DNA from: an uncultured Prevotellaceae bacterium
Lineage (GTDB): Bacteria; Bacteroidota; Bacteroidia; Bacteroidales; Bacteroidaceae
Assembly (NCBI GenBank): GCA_900316505.1
Contig: ONDH01000001.1
Coordinates: forward strand, 98,217 to 162,216
Length of the DNA: 64,000 nucleotides
Direction of reading: 5' to 3'
In this document: one piece after another, positions 25,224-34,382 of the stretch
How the letters are laid out: each line of letters opens with the position of its first letter
Numbering within the stretch: position 1 is the stretch's first letter
Notes under the pieces: generated by a model
Seen by the model: only the letters and a program-made list of their open reading frames with translations
The model's database searches: none
Told to the model about the DNA's origin: nothing
Made by a program: the position numbers and the translations under genes

Positions 25224-25276
25224 TGTAAAAAAGGTAAAGTTTTTGTAAAATGAGCGGAAAAAAAGTAGTAACTTTG
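25224..25276 (+). promoter_or_regulatory. Promoter of polysaccharide-export operon with GTAAARTTTTTGTAAAATGA site
   Basis: TAACTTTG at 25269-25276 is the -7 box. Upstream, positions 25234-25254 match the core of the DUF4419 operator block at 19 of 21 bases (GTAAAGTTTTTGTAAAATGA), and another TTTTTGTAAAA begins at about 25220. The site is about 14 bases closer to the -7 box than at the DUF4419 promoters, so common regulation is only suggested. Confidence 0.55.
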
Positions 25277-25372
25277 CATCGAATATGGGCTTATGTGCCC
25301 TATTGAAGTTGAAAAGGTGTGGCATTCGCCTCTTCGAGTCAATTGCAAATAAAGAATAGATAGAAAGAAAAT

Positions 25373-27820
25373 ATGAAAAGAGCTTTATTGGCAGCAATAT
25401 TGTGTTTTGCGACAATATTTGGTGCTTTTGCGCAGATGTCAGACTCTCAGGTGCTGACATTTATTTCAAGCGAAGTTGAAGCAGGTTCAAGTCAATCGCA
25501 GATTGTCACAAAATTGATGCAGCGTGGCGTGCAAATCGAACAGATTCGAAGAATCCGCAACCAGTACGATTCGCAAATTAAGAATCGAGGTTTATCTGCA
25601 GCGGCAGATGGCGCAATATCGGTGGCAACAGACCGTATGCAAGGTAATGGTGACGGAACTGTTTCCCAGGAAGTGACAACGGCACGTCGTGGCACTACGG
25701 GTGAAATTCATGCAGACGCAGCAGAAGAGCATGCTGGTACTGAACGGGAAGTCCAATCCACTCAAGAAGTGCAAGGCCAAACTGCAGGAAAGCGAGTTTT
25801 TGGACATGACCAGTTCAGCTCGATTGCGGTGAATCCCAATGTTCCCACACCTCAAAACTATGTGGTGGGTGCTGGCGATCAGTTGGTGATTGACATATAT
25901 GGTGAATCTCAGAAGACATTGGTTCATACTGTTTCTCCAGAAGGTACCATTACGGTGCCGGGTGTTGGTCCCATTTATGTGAGCGGTCTCACAGTGGCAG
26001 GGGCTCAGAGTAAGATAAAGGCTACAGTGGGCAAACACTATCAAGGTTCAAGTGTTCGCTTGACTTTGGGACAAACTCGCTCCATCATGGTGAATATCAT
26101 GGGTGAGGTAAATAATCCTGGCACTTACAACATGTCTTCGTTTGCCACAGTTTTCCATGCCATCTCAATGGCTGGAGGCATTAAGCCTTTGGGTACGTTG
26201 CGTAACATCAAGGTGTATAGAGGTGGAAGACTGGTGACGGTTGTCGATTTCTATGAATATCTTTTGAATGGAAGATTGGCGGGTAACATCAATCTGGAAG
26301 ATGATGATGTTATTCATGTTGAACCTTATGATTGTTTGGTTGGTATCACGGGTAATGTGAAGCGCCCCATGTTCTATGAAATGCGCAAAACGGAAACTGT
26401 GGGCACTTTGCTGAAGTATGCAGGTGGCTATACGGGTGATGCCTACAAGAAGTCAGTTCGTTTGGTTCGCCAGACAGGTGAACGATACACTGTGCATAAT
26501 ATCGATGAATTTGAGATGAATGCATTTACCATTGATGATGGAGATGCTGTATCTGTAGATGCCATCCTCAATCGTTATGATAATATGGTGGAAATCAAGG
26601 GTGCTGTGTTCCGTCCTGGACAGTTCAATATTGGTGGCGATGTCTGCTCAGTGCGCACGCTGATACAGGCTGCTGATGGTTTGACAGAAGATGCATTCTT
26701 GGATCACGCCATCATTCACCGTTTGAAGGAAGACCGCACATTGGAGGTGATTCCTATTGATGTGAAAGGTATTATGGAGGGCACAATGGCTGATGTTCCA
26801 TTGAAGAACGAGGATGTCGTGTTTATTCCAACTCAGGAGGAACTCCGTAAGGAACGTATATTTACCATTACGGGTGAAGTGATGACTCCTGGCGATTACG
26901 AATATGCAGATAATACAACCATTGAGGATCTCATTGTTCAGGCAGGTGGTCTTCGTGATGGGGCTTCTTTGGCACGTGTAGATGTGAGCCGCAGAATCGA
27001 TAACCCTTATTCGACGGAGAAGACTCGTGAGATTTCTGAGACCTATCAATTTGACATCAAGGATGGTCTCGTTATCAAGAAAGGTGGTGAGGCTTTCTAT
27101 CTGAAGCCTTATGATGTGGTGCATGTTCGTAAAAGTCCTGGTTATGTGATGCCGAAGAACATTACAGTGACGGGTGAAGTGAATTATGAAGGTGCCTTTA
27201 CTTTGGAGAAAAAGAACCTTCGTTTGACAGATGCCGTCAAGATGGCTGGCGGTGTCACACAGGATGCTTATATCAAAGGTGCACGCTTGATACGTCAGAT
27301 GAACGATGAAGAGCGTCAACGCAAGCAGGCAGTGTTGGAGTCTTTGCGTAACAATTTGGATGCGAAGGATTCTATCGCTTGGAGTAAGATGGAAATGGAT
27401 GAAACCTATCCTATCGGCATCGATCTGGAGAAGGCATTGAAAGAGCCAGGTGGCAGATACGATATTGTATTGCGCCAGGATGACCATATTGATGTTCCCG
27501 AGTACAATGGAACGGTTAGAATCTCTGGCGATGTGCAGTTCCCGAATACCGTCACATACGTGGATGGCAAGGGTGCCAAATGGTATATTGACAATGCGGG
27601 AGGATATAGCGAGTCTGCAAAAAAGAAGAAGACCTTCGTGATTTATCCTAATGGTATGATGGATCGTGTTACAAGAAGTACAACGATTGAACCGGGTAGT
27701 GAGATAGTTGTGCCAAGTAAGAAGAAGAAGCATGTTGATGTTGCGTCCATCGCTACAATTGGAAGTATTTTGAGTCCATTGGCTACTATGGTTGCCTTAA
27801 TTTCCTATTTGACGAAATAA
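25373..27820 (+). CDS. polysaccharide export outer-membrane protein with multiple SLBB domains
   Basis: This 815-residue protein has a signal peptide (LLAAILCFATIFGAFAQ) and then a Gln/Ala-rich region. A Poly_export (Wza-like) domain runs from about residue 155 (YVVGAGDQLVIDIYGE, VSPEGTITVPGVGPIYVSGLT). At least five SLBB-type repeats follow (VNIMGEVNNPGTY, VGITGNVKRPMFYE, VEIKGAVFRPGQFNIGG, FTITGEVMTPGDYEYA, ITVTGEVNYEGAF). It should form the outer-membrane export channel for a capsule or exopolysaccharide. No lipobox is present. It is first of a three-gene operon with a Wzz-like protein and a PHP phosphatase, with 18- and 34-base gaps. Confidence 0.92.
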   Translation: MKRALLAAILCFATIFGAFAQMSDSQVLTFISSEVEAGSSQSQIVTKLMQRGVQIEQIRRIRNQYDSQIKNRGLSAAADGAISVATDRMQGNGDGTVSQEVTTARRGTTGEIHADAAEEHAGTEREVQSTQEVQGQTAGKRVFGHDQFSSIAVNPNVPTPQNYVVGAGDQLVIDIYGESQKTLVHTVSPEGTITVPGVGPIYVSGLTVAGAQSKIKATVGKHYQGSSVRLTLGQTRSIMVNIMGEVNNPGTYNMSSFATVFHAISMAGGIKPLGTLRNIKVYRGGRLVTVVDFYEYLLNGRLAGNINLEDDDVIHVEPYDCLVGITGNVKRPMFYEMRKTETVGTLLKYAGGYTGDAYKKSVRLVRQTGERYTVHNIDEFEMNAFTIDDGDAVSVDAILNRYDNMVEIKGAVFRPGQFNIGGDVCSVRTLIQAADGLTEDAFLDHAIIHRLKEDRTLEVIPIDVKGIMEGTMADVPLKNEDVVFIPTQEELRKERIFTITGEVMTPGDYEYADNTTIEDLIVQAGGLRDGASLARVDVSRRIDNPYSTEKTREISETYQFDIKDGLVIKKGGEAFYLKPYDVVHVRKSPGYVMPKNITVTGEVNYEGAFTLEKKNLRLTDAVKMAGGVTQDAYIKGARLIRQMNDEERQRKQAVLESLRNNLDAKDSIAWSKMEMDETYPIGIDLEKALKEPGGRYDIVLRQDDHIDVPEYNGTVRISGDVQFPNTVTYVDGKGAKWYIDNAGGYSESAKKKKTFVIYPNGMMDRVTRSTTIEPGSEIVVPSKKKKHVDVASIATIGSILSPLATMVALISYLTK

Positions 27821-27838
27821 ACTCAAACAGCAAGAATT

Positions 27839-28939
27839 ATGGATAATCAAAAGCAATATATACAGCCTGAAGAGCAGGAGGAGGAGAGTCACATTGATTT
27901 TAAGGCATTGTTTGATGCGTTGAAGAAGCGCAAGAAGTTGTATTGGGTTGTGCTTCCCATCGCATTTGTTGTGGCATGCATCATTACACTTTCCCTTCCT
28001 AATTATTATACGTGTGAGGTGCAACTGGCTCCAGAGTTGACGACCAGCCGCAGCTCAAATTCTCTTAGTGCACTTGCCTCTCAGTTCGGATTGAAGATGG
28101 GTTCTGGTGCAACGGGTTCCGAAGCTCTCTATCCCACGTTGTATCCCGATTTGGTGAACTCTACAGACTTTAAGTTGAGTCTCTTCAATATTCCTGTTCA
28201 TAAGAAGGACAGCACGAGGATTACCAGTTACTACGACTATCTGATGAATGATCAAAAGACGCCATGGTGGACATCGGCCATTGGAGCAGCGATGAAAGGG
28301 TTGGCAAGTCTCTTGACTACTGCTGAAGACGATATGGATGAAAAGAAGATAGATCCTTTCCAGCTGACGAAACAACAGGCAGATGTTGTGAAAGCTCTAG
28401 AGAAGAAAGTGGTGTGCGATGTTGATAACAAGACATTGGTGATATCTATCTCTGTGACTGATCAAGACCCTCTCATTTGTGCAACTGTGGCAGATTCTGT
28501 ACAGGCTCGTTTGCAAGAGTTCATCACAGATTATCGAACAAAGAAGGCACGTGTGGATGTAGAATATAATCAGAAATTGTCAGCTGAGGCAAAAGCTCAG
28601 TACGATAAGGCTCGAGAGCAATATGCAGAATATGCAGACGCCCATCAGGATATCATGTATCAAAGCGATCGTACAAAACTGATGAATCTTGAGAATGACA
28701 TGCAGTTGAAGTATAATGCCTACAATGCGCTGGCACAACAGTTGTTGGCGGCTGAAGCAAAAGTCCAGGAGGAAACACCTTCATTCACGACTCTGCAAAG
28801 GGCTACCGTTCCTGTGATAAAGGCGGGACCGAGCCGTGGTAAGTTGGTGTTGATTGTTCTCTTCCTTGCATTCTTGTGCACTTCTGTATGGATTCTTTAC
28901 AAGGAAGACCAACTGAAGCCACTTCTGGGTCTTTCTTGA
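27839..28939 (+). CDS. Wzz-like polysaccharide chain-length regulator, without kinase domain
   Basis: This 366-residue inner-membrane protein has a first transmembrane segment near residues 41-60 (YWVVLPIAFVVACIITLSLP) and a second near 335-355 (LVLIVLFLAFLCTSVWIL). A helical periplasmic region lies between them, with coiled-coil-like KARVDVEYNQKLSAEAKAQYDKAREQYAEY, followed by the conserved PSFTTLQRATVPVIKAGPSR that precedes the second segment. This is the Wzz/GumC-type co-polymerase layout. No Walker A motif or tyrosine cluster is present, so it is not a BY-kinase. Confidence 0.9.
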   Translation: MDNQKQYIQPEEQEEESHIDFKALFDALKKRKKLYWVVLPIAFVVACIITLSLPNYYTCEVQLAPELTTSRSSNSLSALASQFGLKMGSGATGSEALYPTLYPDLVNSTDFKLSLFNIPVHKKDSTRITSYYDYLMNDQKTPWWTSAIGAAMKGLASLLTTAEDDMDEKKIDPFQLTKQQADVVKALEKKVVCDVDNKTLVISISVTDQDPLICATVADSVQARLQEFITDYRTKKARVDVEYNQKLSAEAKAQYDKAREQYAEYADAHQDIMYQSDRTKLMNLENDMQLKYNAYNALAQQLLAAEAKVQEETPSFTTLQRATVPVIKAGPSRGKLVLIVLFLAFLCTSVWILYKEDQLKPLLGLS

Positions 28940-28973
28940 AGATAGCGAATAATGATATAACAGGAGATTTTTT

Positions 28974-29696
28974 ATGTTTTCTTTCTTCAATACAAAAAAG
29001 AAACTGGCTAACACGGGAATTTTCAAGGGTGCAACAGATTGGCACAGCCACATCCTTCCTGGTGTTGATGATGGAATCCAAACGATGGAGGATTCCCTTG
29101 CAGTTCTTGCTTATTACGAAAAGATAGGCATTCGTGAGGTATGGCTCACTCCTCATATCATGGAGGACATTCCTAACATGATAGATGATTTGCGTGAGCG
29201 TTATCAGGAGCTGCAGGGTGCCTATCAGGGAACTGTAAAGCTGAATTTGGCTGCAGAGAACATGATGGACAATCTGTTCAGCGAGCGTTTGGATGCCAAT
29301 GATCTCCTGCCAATAGGACCGAAGGGTGACCATCTTTTGGTTGAGACCTCCTATTATCAGCCGCCAATTGATTTGCATGGAACATTAAAACGCGTCAAGG
29401 AGAAGGGTTATCAGCCCATTCTTGCCCATCCTGAACGTTATCGCTACATGACTGATACTGATTATGATTATTTGTATGCCAAGGGCGTTAAGTTGCAGAT
29501 GAACATTGTTTCGTTGGCTGGTGGTTACGGAAGATCTGCACAGGAAAAAGCGCAGTCGATGCTGATGAAAGGTTATTATAGCTTCTTTGGCTCTGACCTT
29601 CACAATCTGTCAAACTTTCAGCAAGCCATCAATACCAAGGCATTGAAGAAAGAGACAGCCGCTCTTCTTCCACGCATACAGAACATGATTTTCTAA
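28974..29696 (+). CDS. CpsB/CapC-type PHP tyrosine phosphatase
   Basis: This 240-residue protein carries all the metal-binding motifs of the PHP fold: DWHSHILPGVDDG, a TPH after the first helix, the HPERYRY segment and the C-terminal SDLH. In this family it dephosphorylates BY-kinases or other tyrosine-phosphorylated capsule proteins. It is the third gene of the export operon, 34 bases after the Wzz-like gene. The cluster encodes no tyrosine kinase, so its substrate must be elsewhere. A strong hairpin follows the stop. Confidence 0.92.
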   Translation: MFSFFNTKKKLANTGIFKGATDWHSHILPGVDDGIQTMEDSLAVLAYYEKIGIREVWLTPHIMEDIPNMIDDLRERYQELQGAYQGTVKLNLAAENMMDNLFSERLDANDLLPIGPKGDHLLVETSYYQPPIDLHGTLKRVKEKGYQPILAHPERYRYMTDTDYDYLYAKGVKLQMNIVSLAGGYGRSAQEKAQSMLMKGYYSFFGSDLHNLSNFQQAINTKALKKETAALLPRIQNMIF

Positions 29697-29732
29697 GAGA
29701 AAGGTTTCTTCTATCTCTTTATTTCGGAATAC

Positions 29733-29770
29733 CATCATCCTCCTCGAGTCAATCTCGCAGGAGGATGATG
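29733..29770. terminator. Hairpin between convergent export operon and wbqC-like gene
   Basis: Twelve-base arms CATCATCCTCCT (29733-29744) and AGGAGGATGATG (29759-29770) continue inward with CGAG/CTCG, giving a stem of about 16 bp and a short loop. The distal arm lies inside the last codons of the leftward WbqC-like gene. Confidence 0.75.
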
Positions 29771-30315
29771 CTTTCATTACCCATGTTGAAGATGAGGTCA
29801 ATAATGGAGAGGTTGGGAAGAAAGCCGTGCTTTTGCTGAAACACCTGATAATACGGTTTTGAAGGGAAGGCAGGTGTGGGAGTAATGCCTGTATAGGCTT
29901 CCGTTCTTTGTGGAATGAAAGGAATGTCAAGCAGTTCGCAGCATTTGGCAGTGAGGGCTTCGTTGAAATCGATGAGGAATGTCCACGGACGTTCATAGAA
30001 AGGGCGGAAATCATCCTGCAAATACTCAAAGAACGGGGAGTTGAAATAGGAGGTTTCCAACGCATACCAATGTTGATGCTGCCAATCGAGATGTGTGCTG
30101 ATGCGCACATCCTTCATCAAACATTTACCCTCTACAAAGTTGCTTTTGTCGATGGGGATGGAAAGATTCAAAGGGCCGTTCGGTGAGTCAATGGTGCAAC
30201 GGTTGCGAATGGTCTGCTTTTGGTAATGCTCATATTGTTCAATGAAAATTGGCTCGCCAGACATAAGGCTGACGAACCAACTGATAGGTGGTAAATATGC
30301 ACTTGGAAGTACCAA
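29749..30315 (-). CDS. WbqC-like family protein
   Basis: This 188-residue soluble protein shows the WbqC signature: a start with SAYLPPISWF, then EHYQKQTIRNRCTIDSPNGPLNLSIPI, then DWQHQHWYALETSYFNSPFFEYLQDDF. The family was named from an O-antigen locus; its activity is unproven. In Bacteroidetes it often lies next to lepB and dapB, as here, with lepB 42 bases upstream on the same strand. Heptamer repeats fill the gap between the two. Confidence 0.9.
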   Translation of the reverse strand: MVLPSAYLPPISWFVSLMSGEPIFIEQYEHYQKQTIRNRCTIDSPNGPLNLSIPIDKSNFVEGKCLMKDVRISTHLDWQHQHWYALETSYFNSPFFEYLQDDFRPFYERPWTFLIDFNEALTAKCCELLDIPFIPQRTEAYTGITPTPAFPSKPYYQVFQQKHGFLPNLSIIDLIFNMGNESIILLRD

Positions 30316-30361
30316 TTCTCAATTTTCAATTATCGACTCTCAACTCTCGACTCTTAACTAT
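30313..30361 (+). repeat. Heptamer array at the lepB 3' end
   Basis: Seven consecutive 7-mers (CAATTCT, CAATTTT, CAATTAT, CGACTCT, CAACTCT, CGACTCT, TAACTAT) span the whole gap between wbqC and lepB. The last base pairs overlap the lepB stop codon, so the array forms the message 3' end or inter-cistronic spacer of lepB. Confidence 0.85.
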
Positions 30362-31845
30362 TTAATGTTATCCACCCATGTGAACAATCTGCTCCAACGC
30401 ACTCCATGCGATTTGCCGTAGCGGTCAGTGATGAGGGAGAGCCAGATGAACAGCGGCTTGCCCACCACATGATCTTCAGGAACAAAGCCCCAATAACGGC
30501 TGTCTGCTGAATTGTGACGGTTGTCACCCATCATCCAGTAGTAGTCCATTTTGAAGGTGTAGGAGTCAGTGGCTTTCCCGTTGATATAAATCTTGCCATC
30601 CTTCACCTCCAACTGGTTATTCTCATACACACGGATGGGGCGCTCGTAGATGGGGAGATTGTCGAGCGTCAGTTTCACACTCTCACCTTTCGCAGGAATC
30701 CAGATGGGACCATAATTGTCTCGCGTCCAACCATATTGTCTGTTGAGTGGGTAAAGATTGCCCCAATAGCCATCCTTAATTTCCACGACGCTGTCGCAAA
30801 ACTCCTTGTTGGCTCTCAGTGCCTCCACAGCCATGTGGGTGAGTGGAATGCCTTGAGTGCGGTCAAGAATCTTGTCGCGGTCTTCATCGCTGATGTTCAG
30901 TTGCTCGCACATGTCGTCGGTGAGCACTTGTCCGTCACGTGTATAGACCTTATAATTGAACTGCGCAAAGGTAGGTGTTTCCTGCTTCTTTCCATCCACG
31001 AAGACGATTTTGTCCTTGATTTCCAAAGTCTGACCAGGCAGACCTACGCAACGCTTCACATAGTTCTCCCTGCGGTCGGCAGGACGAGTGGTCACGCTAC
31101 CATAGACGTTGGTTTTTGTTGCCACAATCTGTTTGCCGATGCCGTAGAGTTGATCCCACATTTTTTGCTGTTCATCTGCAGGAAGCGTTTCCATCAGTGG
31201 CACCTCATATCCCTGTTCATCTGCAGCCAAACATCCCTCCTGGAAGCAGAGGCTGTAGTAATCACCGTTGTAGGCAATAGCCACCGTGTCACCGGCAGGG
31301 TAGTTGAACACCACAATGTCGCCATATTCCACTTTGCCGAAGCCCTTCACGCGACGATACTCCCATTGTGGCCATTCGATGTATGACTTGCAGTTCAACA
31401 TCGGGATGGTGTGCTGTGTCAGCGGCATCGTGAGTGGTGTCTGCGGAATGCGTGGACCATAGCTCATCTTGCTCACCAACAGGAAGTCACCAGTCATCAA
31501 TGTCTTTTCCAGTGAAGAAGATGGAATCTGGTAGTTCTGAAAGAAGAAGTTGTTGACGAAATAGACAGCCACCAATGCGAACACGATGGCATCCACCCAA
31601 CTCATGATAGTGCGTGCAATGTCGCTTTCCAGTTCCTTCCACCATGTCCACTTGATTTTCTTACTGATGTAGGCATCGTAGATGAAGGGCACCACAATCA
31701 GTCCCCACCATGACTCCACCCAGTAGAGGAAAGCCAAGTAGCAAACTGTTGCCACACCGAATTTCACCCATTTCCATCCTGCCCATGCAGGTTTGTTGTT
31801 CTCACCAGAACGTGTCTTCTTGAAATCTTTATAGTTGAAAGCCAT
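30358..31845 (-). CDS. lepB: signal peptidase I
   Basis: This 495-residue protein has hydrophobic segments near residues 30-55 and 85-105. The catalytic serine follows in IPSSSLEKTL and the catalytic lysine in YVKRCVGLPGQ. Box E reads MGDNRHNSADSRYWGFVP and lies near residue 440. It is much longer than enterobacterial LepB because of an insert between the lysine motif and box E, as is usual in Bacteroidetes. It removes signal peptides at the periplasmic face of the inner membrane. dapB lies upstream (129-base gap) and wbqC downstream. Confidence 0.95.
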   Translation of the reverse strand: MAFNYKDFKKTRSGENNKPAWAGWKWVKFGVATVCYLAFLYWVESWWGLIVVPFIYDAYISKKIKWTWWKELESDIARTIMSWVDAIVFALVAVYFVNNFFFQNYQIPSSSLEKTLMTGDFLLVSKMSYGPRIPQTPLTMPLTQHTIPMLNCKSYIEWPQWEYRRVKGFGKVEYGDIVVFNYPAGDTVAIAYNGDYYSLCFQEGCLAADEQGYEVPLMETLPADEQQKMWDQLYGIGKQIVATKTNVYGSVTTRPADRRENYVKRCVGLPGQTLEIKDKIVFVDGKKQETPTFAQFNYKVYTRDGQVLTDDMCEQLNISDEDRDKILDRTQGIPLTHMAVEALRANKEFCDSVVEIKDGYWGNLYPLNRQYGWTRDNYGPIWIPAKGESVKLTLDNLPIYERPIRVYENNQLEVKDGKIYINGKATDSYTFKMDYYWMMGDNRHNSADSRYWGFVPEDHVVGKPLFIWLSLITDRYGKSHGVRWSRLFTWVDNIK

Positions 31846-31974
31846 ATAGACTCCTCCCCCGCCTCCGCTAAATGGGAGGAGTAGAATGTTTGGTGGGGGA
31901 GATTCTACTTATGTTATTTTTATATCTACGATGGTGACCACTCTTCCCGTTTAGAGGGCGTGAGGAGGGTCTAC
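31846..31974. other. Spacer between dapB and lepB with inverted repeat
   Basis: The gap contains CTCCTCCC near 31855 and GGGAGGAG near 31875, capable of an 8-9 bp stem, followed by a second G-rich stretch (GGTGGGGGAG). No -7 box is clear for lepB on this strand, so lepB may depend on readthrough from dapB with the hairpin acting as a processing or attenuation site. Confidence 0.4.
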
Positions 31975-32730
31975 TTAAAACTTAAACAAATCGTCTGTGC
32001 TCAGCAATCCCTCATGCTTTGCCGTGAACTCCGCTGCGATGACAGCTCCCAATGCAAATCCTTGACGAGAGTGCGCATCGTGTGTTATCGTAATCTTGTC
32101 AGCCTCGCTGTCCCATGTAATCGAATGGATACCTGGCACCTCTCCGCGACGGATAGAACTGATGGGCAGCAAATCGGCAGCCACCTCGTCACTTCCTTCC
32201 ACTGTGCCATCTGGCTGCTGCAGGTAGCCCATTGTCCAATCTTTCTTGCGGTCAAGGCGTTCCACAATCTGCTCTGCCAGAGTGATGCCCGTACCTGACG
32301 GGTGGTCGAGTTTGTGGATGTGGTGAGTCTCCTCTTCCTTCACGTCATATTGTGGGAACTGGTTCATGATGCTTGCCAGATATTTGTTGACAGCACTGAA
32401 GATAGCCACGCCGATCGAGTAGTTGCTTGCCCAGAAAAGAGTCTTTCCACCTTCCGTGCATGCCTTTTTCACATCATCGCCATGCTCTTTCAGCCATCCG
32501 GTGCTGCCGCTCACCACCTTCACGCCCGCCTTCCATGCCTTCAGGTAGTTTCCGTATGCAGTGGTGGGTGTGGTGAATTCGATGGCGACATCTGCGCTGG
32601 CAAATGCTGCACTTTCAAAATCCTCTTGATTGTCGATGTCGATGATGCTCACGATTTCGTGACCACGGCTCAGTGCAATCTGCTCAATCATCTTGCCCAT
32701 CTTGCCGTATCCTATCAATGCTATTTTCAT
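31975..32730 (-). CDS. dapB: 4-hydroxy-tetrahydrodipicolinate reductase
   Basis: This 251-residue protein starts with Rossmann motif GYGKMGKM. The catalytic region HIHKLDHPSGTG and the substrate-binding stretch SGSTGWL are present. It reduces the dapA product with NAD(P)H to tetrahydrodipicolinate, which Ddh (1337) converts to meso-DAP. A leftward -7 box (CAAAGATA) is at 32774-32781; the gene diverges from the DUF2851 gene. Confidence 0.95.
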   Translation of the reverse strand: MKIALIGYGKMGKMIEQIALSRGHEIVSIIDIDNQEDFESAAFASADVAIEFTTPTTAYGNYLKAWKAGVKVVSGSTGWLKEHGDDVKKACTEGGKTLFWASNYSIGVAIFSAVNKYLASIMNQFPQYDVKEEETHHIHKLDHPSGTGITLAEQIVERLDRKKDWTMGYLQQPDGTVEGSDEVAADLLPISSIRRGEVPGIHSITWDSEADKITITHDAHSRQGFALGAVIAAEFTAKHEGLLSTDDLFKF

Positions 32731-32773
32731 CTTTCTTTCCTTTGTTTTTGATGTGATTGCTTAAAAAACAATG

Positions 32774-32811
32774 CAAAGATAGTGAAAAGTTAGGAGTTTT
32801 TATTACCTTTG
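32774..32811. promoter_or_regulatory. Divergent promoters for dapB (-) and DUF2851 (+)
   Basis: CAAAGATA (32774-32781) reads TATCTTTG toward dapB, and TACCTTTG (32804-32811) faces the DUF2851 gene. The two boxes are only 22 bases apart, so the polymerases would compete. Confidence 0.75.
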
Positions 32812-32833
32812 AACAAATTTTAATGCAAAACCT

Positions 32834-34138
32834 ATGGAACAACTGCTTCACTATACATGGAAACATAAGATTTTCCCACTCTGCGAGTTACGAACGACAG
32901 ACGGGCGTCTTTTGGAGGTGCTCAATCCGGGCATCCACAACACAGATGCAGGTCCTGACTTCACGGGGGCGAAAATCAAGCTGGACGGCATCGAGTGGGT
33001 GGGCAATGTGGAGCTGCACCTGAAGACCAGTGACTGGTTTCGACATCATCACGACACAGATGCCGCCTACGACAACATCATTCTCCATGTGGCGAGTGAG
33101 ATAGATTGCCCCCTTCGCTATCCCAATGGTCAAGAGATTCCGCAGTTGCAGTTGGAAGTGCCCGCATATGTGAAAGAGAATTATGCCGAGTTGAGCCATA
33201 ACGACAGTCGTCCTCCATGCCGTAATGTGATAGGCGACCTCTCTACATTCCTCATACACAATTGGATGACTTCCCTTACTTTGGAACGTTTCGAAGAACG
33301 TGCCCGGCAAATCATGCAGCGCCGCGAAGCCCTCGACAAGAATTGGGAAGACACCCTCTTCGTCACGCTTGCACGCAACTTCGGTTTTGGCATCAATGGC
33401 GACGCTTTCGAGCAGTGGGCACAATCGATTCCGATGAGTGCTGTTGGCAAGCATCGTGACAATCTTTTCCAAATCGAGGCAATTTTCTTCGGGCAGGCAG
33501 GGCTTCTTGAAGCAGATTACGAAGATGAATATTACCAAAAACTGCAAAAGGAGTATCGTTATCTGCGCCAGAAATTCACCCTCACCCCCATTGAGGTCAG
33601 TGCGTGGAAATTCCTACGTCTTCGACCTCAAAATTTTCCTCACATCCGCATTGCTCAACTCGCCATGCTCTATTATGAGCAACGGCTCAATCTCTCCCGA
33701 TTGCTCAATGCGCAGAATCTCAATGAGGTCAGCGCCCTTCTTCTCACCCATGTGAGTGACTATTGGCGCACACACTACACCTTCGCTTCTCAAGCCACCA
33801 AACCCATTGAGAAAACCCTCTCGCCTTCCTCCATCCAGCTCATCATTATCAACAGTGTCGCCCCGATGCTCTTCGCTTATGGTAAGTACAAGTCCGACCA
33901 GACACTTTGTGACCGTGCTTTCACCCTATGGGAACAGCTAAAACCGGAGAACAACGCCATCATTCGCGATTGGGCGTCAGCAGGCATCGCTTGTGAAAAT
34001 GCTGCCGACTCCCAAGCCCTTATTCAACTGCACCGCAACTACTGCCAACGTCGTGACTGTCTTCGTTGCAAGTTCGGTTACGAATACATCCGTCGCACAC
34101 CTGGCTTTCTTCGCGAGCAAGAAGAGGGCATTTCGTAG
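32834..34138 (+). CDS. DUF2851 family protein
   Basis: This 434-residue soluble protein has the DUF2851 beginning (EQLLHYTWKHKIF, LRTTDGRLLEVLNPGIHNTDAGPDF, VGNVELHLKTSDW, HDTDAAYDNIILHV) that recalls PD-(D/E)XK-type nuclease folds, and a helical second half. The C-terminus carries a cysteine cluster RRDCLRCKFG. The function is unknown; the family is nearly confined to Bacteroidetes. The -7 box at 32804-32811 gives a leader of about 16 bases. The frame starting at 32757 is not needed. Confidence 0.88.
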   Translation: MEQLLHYTWKHKIFPLCELRTTDGRLLEVLNPGIHNTDAGPDFTGAKIKLDGIEWVGNVELHLKTSDWFRHHHDTDAAYDNIILHVASEIDCPLRYPNGQEIPQLQLEVPAYVKENYAELSHNDSRPPCRNVIGDLSTFLIHNWMTSLTLERFEERARQIMQRREALDKNWEDTLFVTLARNFGFGINGDAFEQWAQSIPMSAVGKHRDNLFQIEAIFFGQAGLLEADYEDEYYQKLQKEYRYLRQKFTLTPIEVSAWKFLRLRPQNFPHIRIAQLAMLYYEQRLNLSRLLNAQNLNEVSALLLTHVSDYWRTHYTFASQATKPIEKTLSPSSIQLIIINSVAPMLFAYGKYKSDQTLCDRAFTLWEQLKPENNAIIRDWASAGIACENAADSQALIQLHRNYCQRRDCLRCKFGYEYIRRTPGFLREQEEGIS

Positions 34139-34207
34139 TCCTCCATCACAACAGTGGGCATTTCCTTGAAAGCGTACTTAAAGAGCCTCAAAATCGACCT
34201 CGTCGAC

Positions 34208-34260
34208 GTCGGCAAGTCGATGTCGACGAGGTCGGCAAACCGATGTCGACGATGTCGACT
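34208..34260 (+). repeat. Two 23-bp direct repeats rich in GTCGAC
   Basis: Units GTCGGCAAGTCGATGTCGAC+GAG (34208-34230) and GTCGGCAAACCGATGTCGAC+GAT (34231-34253) match at 20 of 23 bases; a partial third (GTCGACTT) follows, and CGACCTCGTCGAC precedes. They lie in the spacer between the DUF2851 gene and the tRNA genes. The 23-base period is the same as in the unrelated repeats of composite elements A and B. Confidence 0.75.
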
Positions 34261-34382
34261 TGGAGGTTGTGTCGTTGCCCTTTAAGAGGTGGTGGAGTGG
34301 AGGAATTGGAAGCAGTGCCGTTGCCGTTTTCAAAGGTACGGAAAAAAGGCTGACCTACTCATGTAAGTCAGCCTTTCTCATG

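Noticed and set aside
26648..27733. Minus-strand frame of 361 codons opposite the SLBB protein
   Set aside because: The plus strand encodes well-formed SLBB repeats; the opposite frame has no start context or domain.
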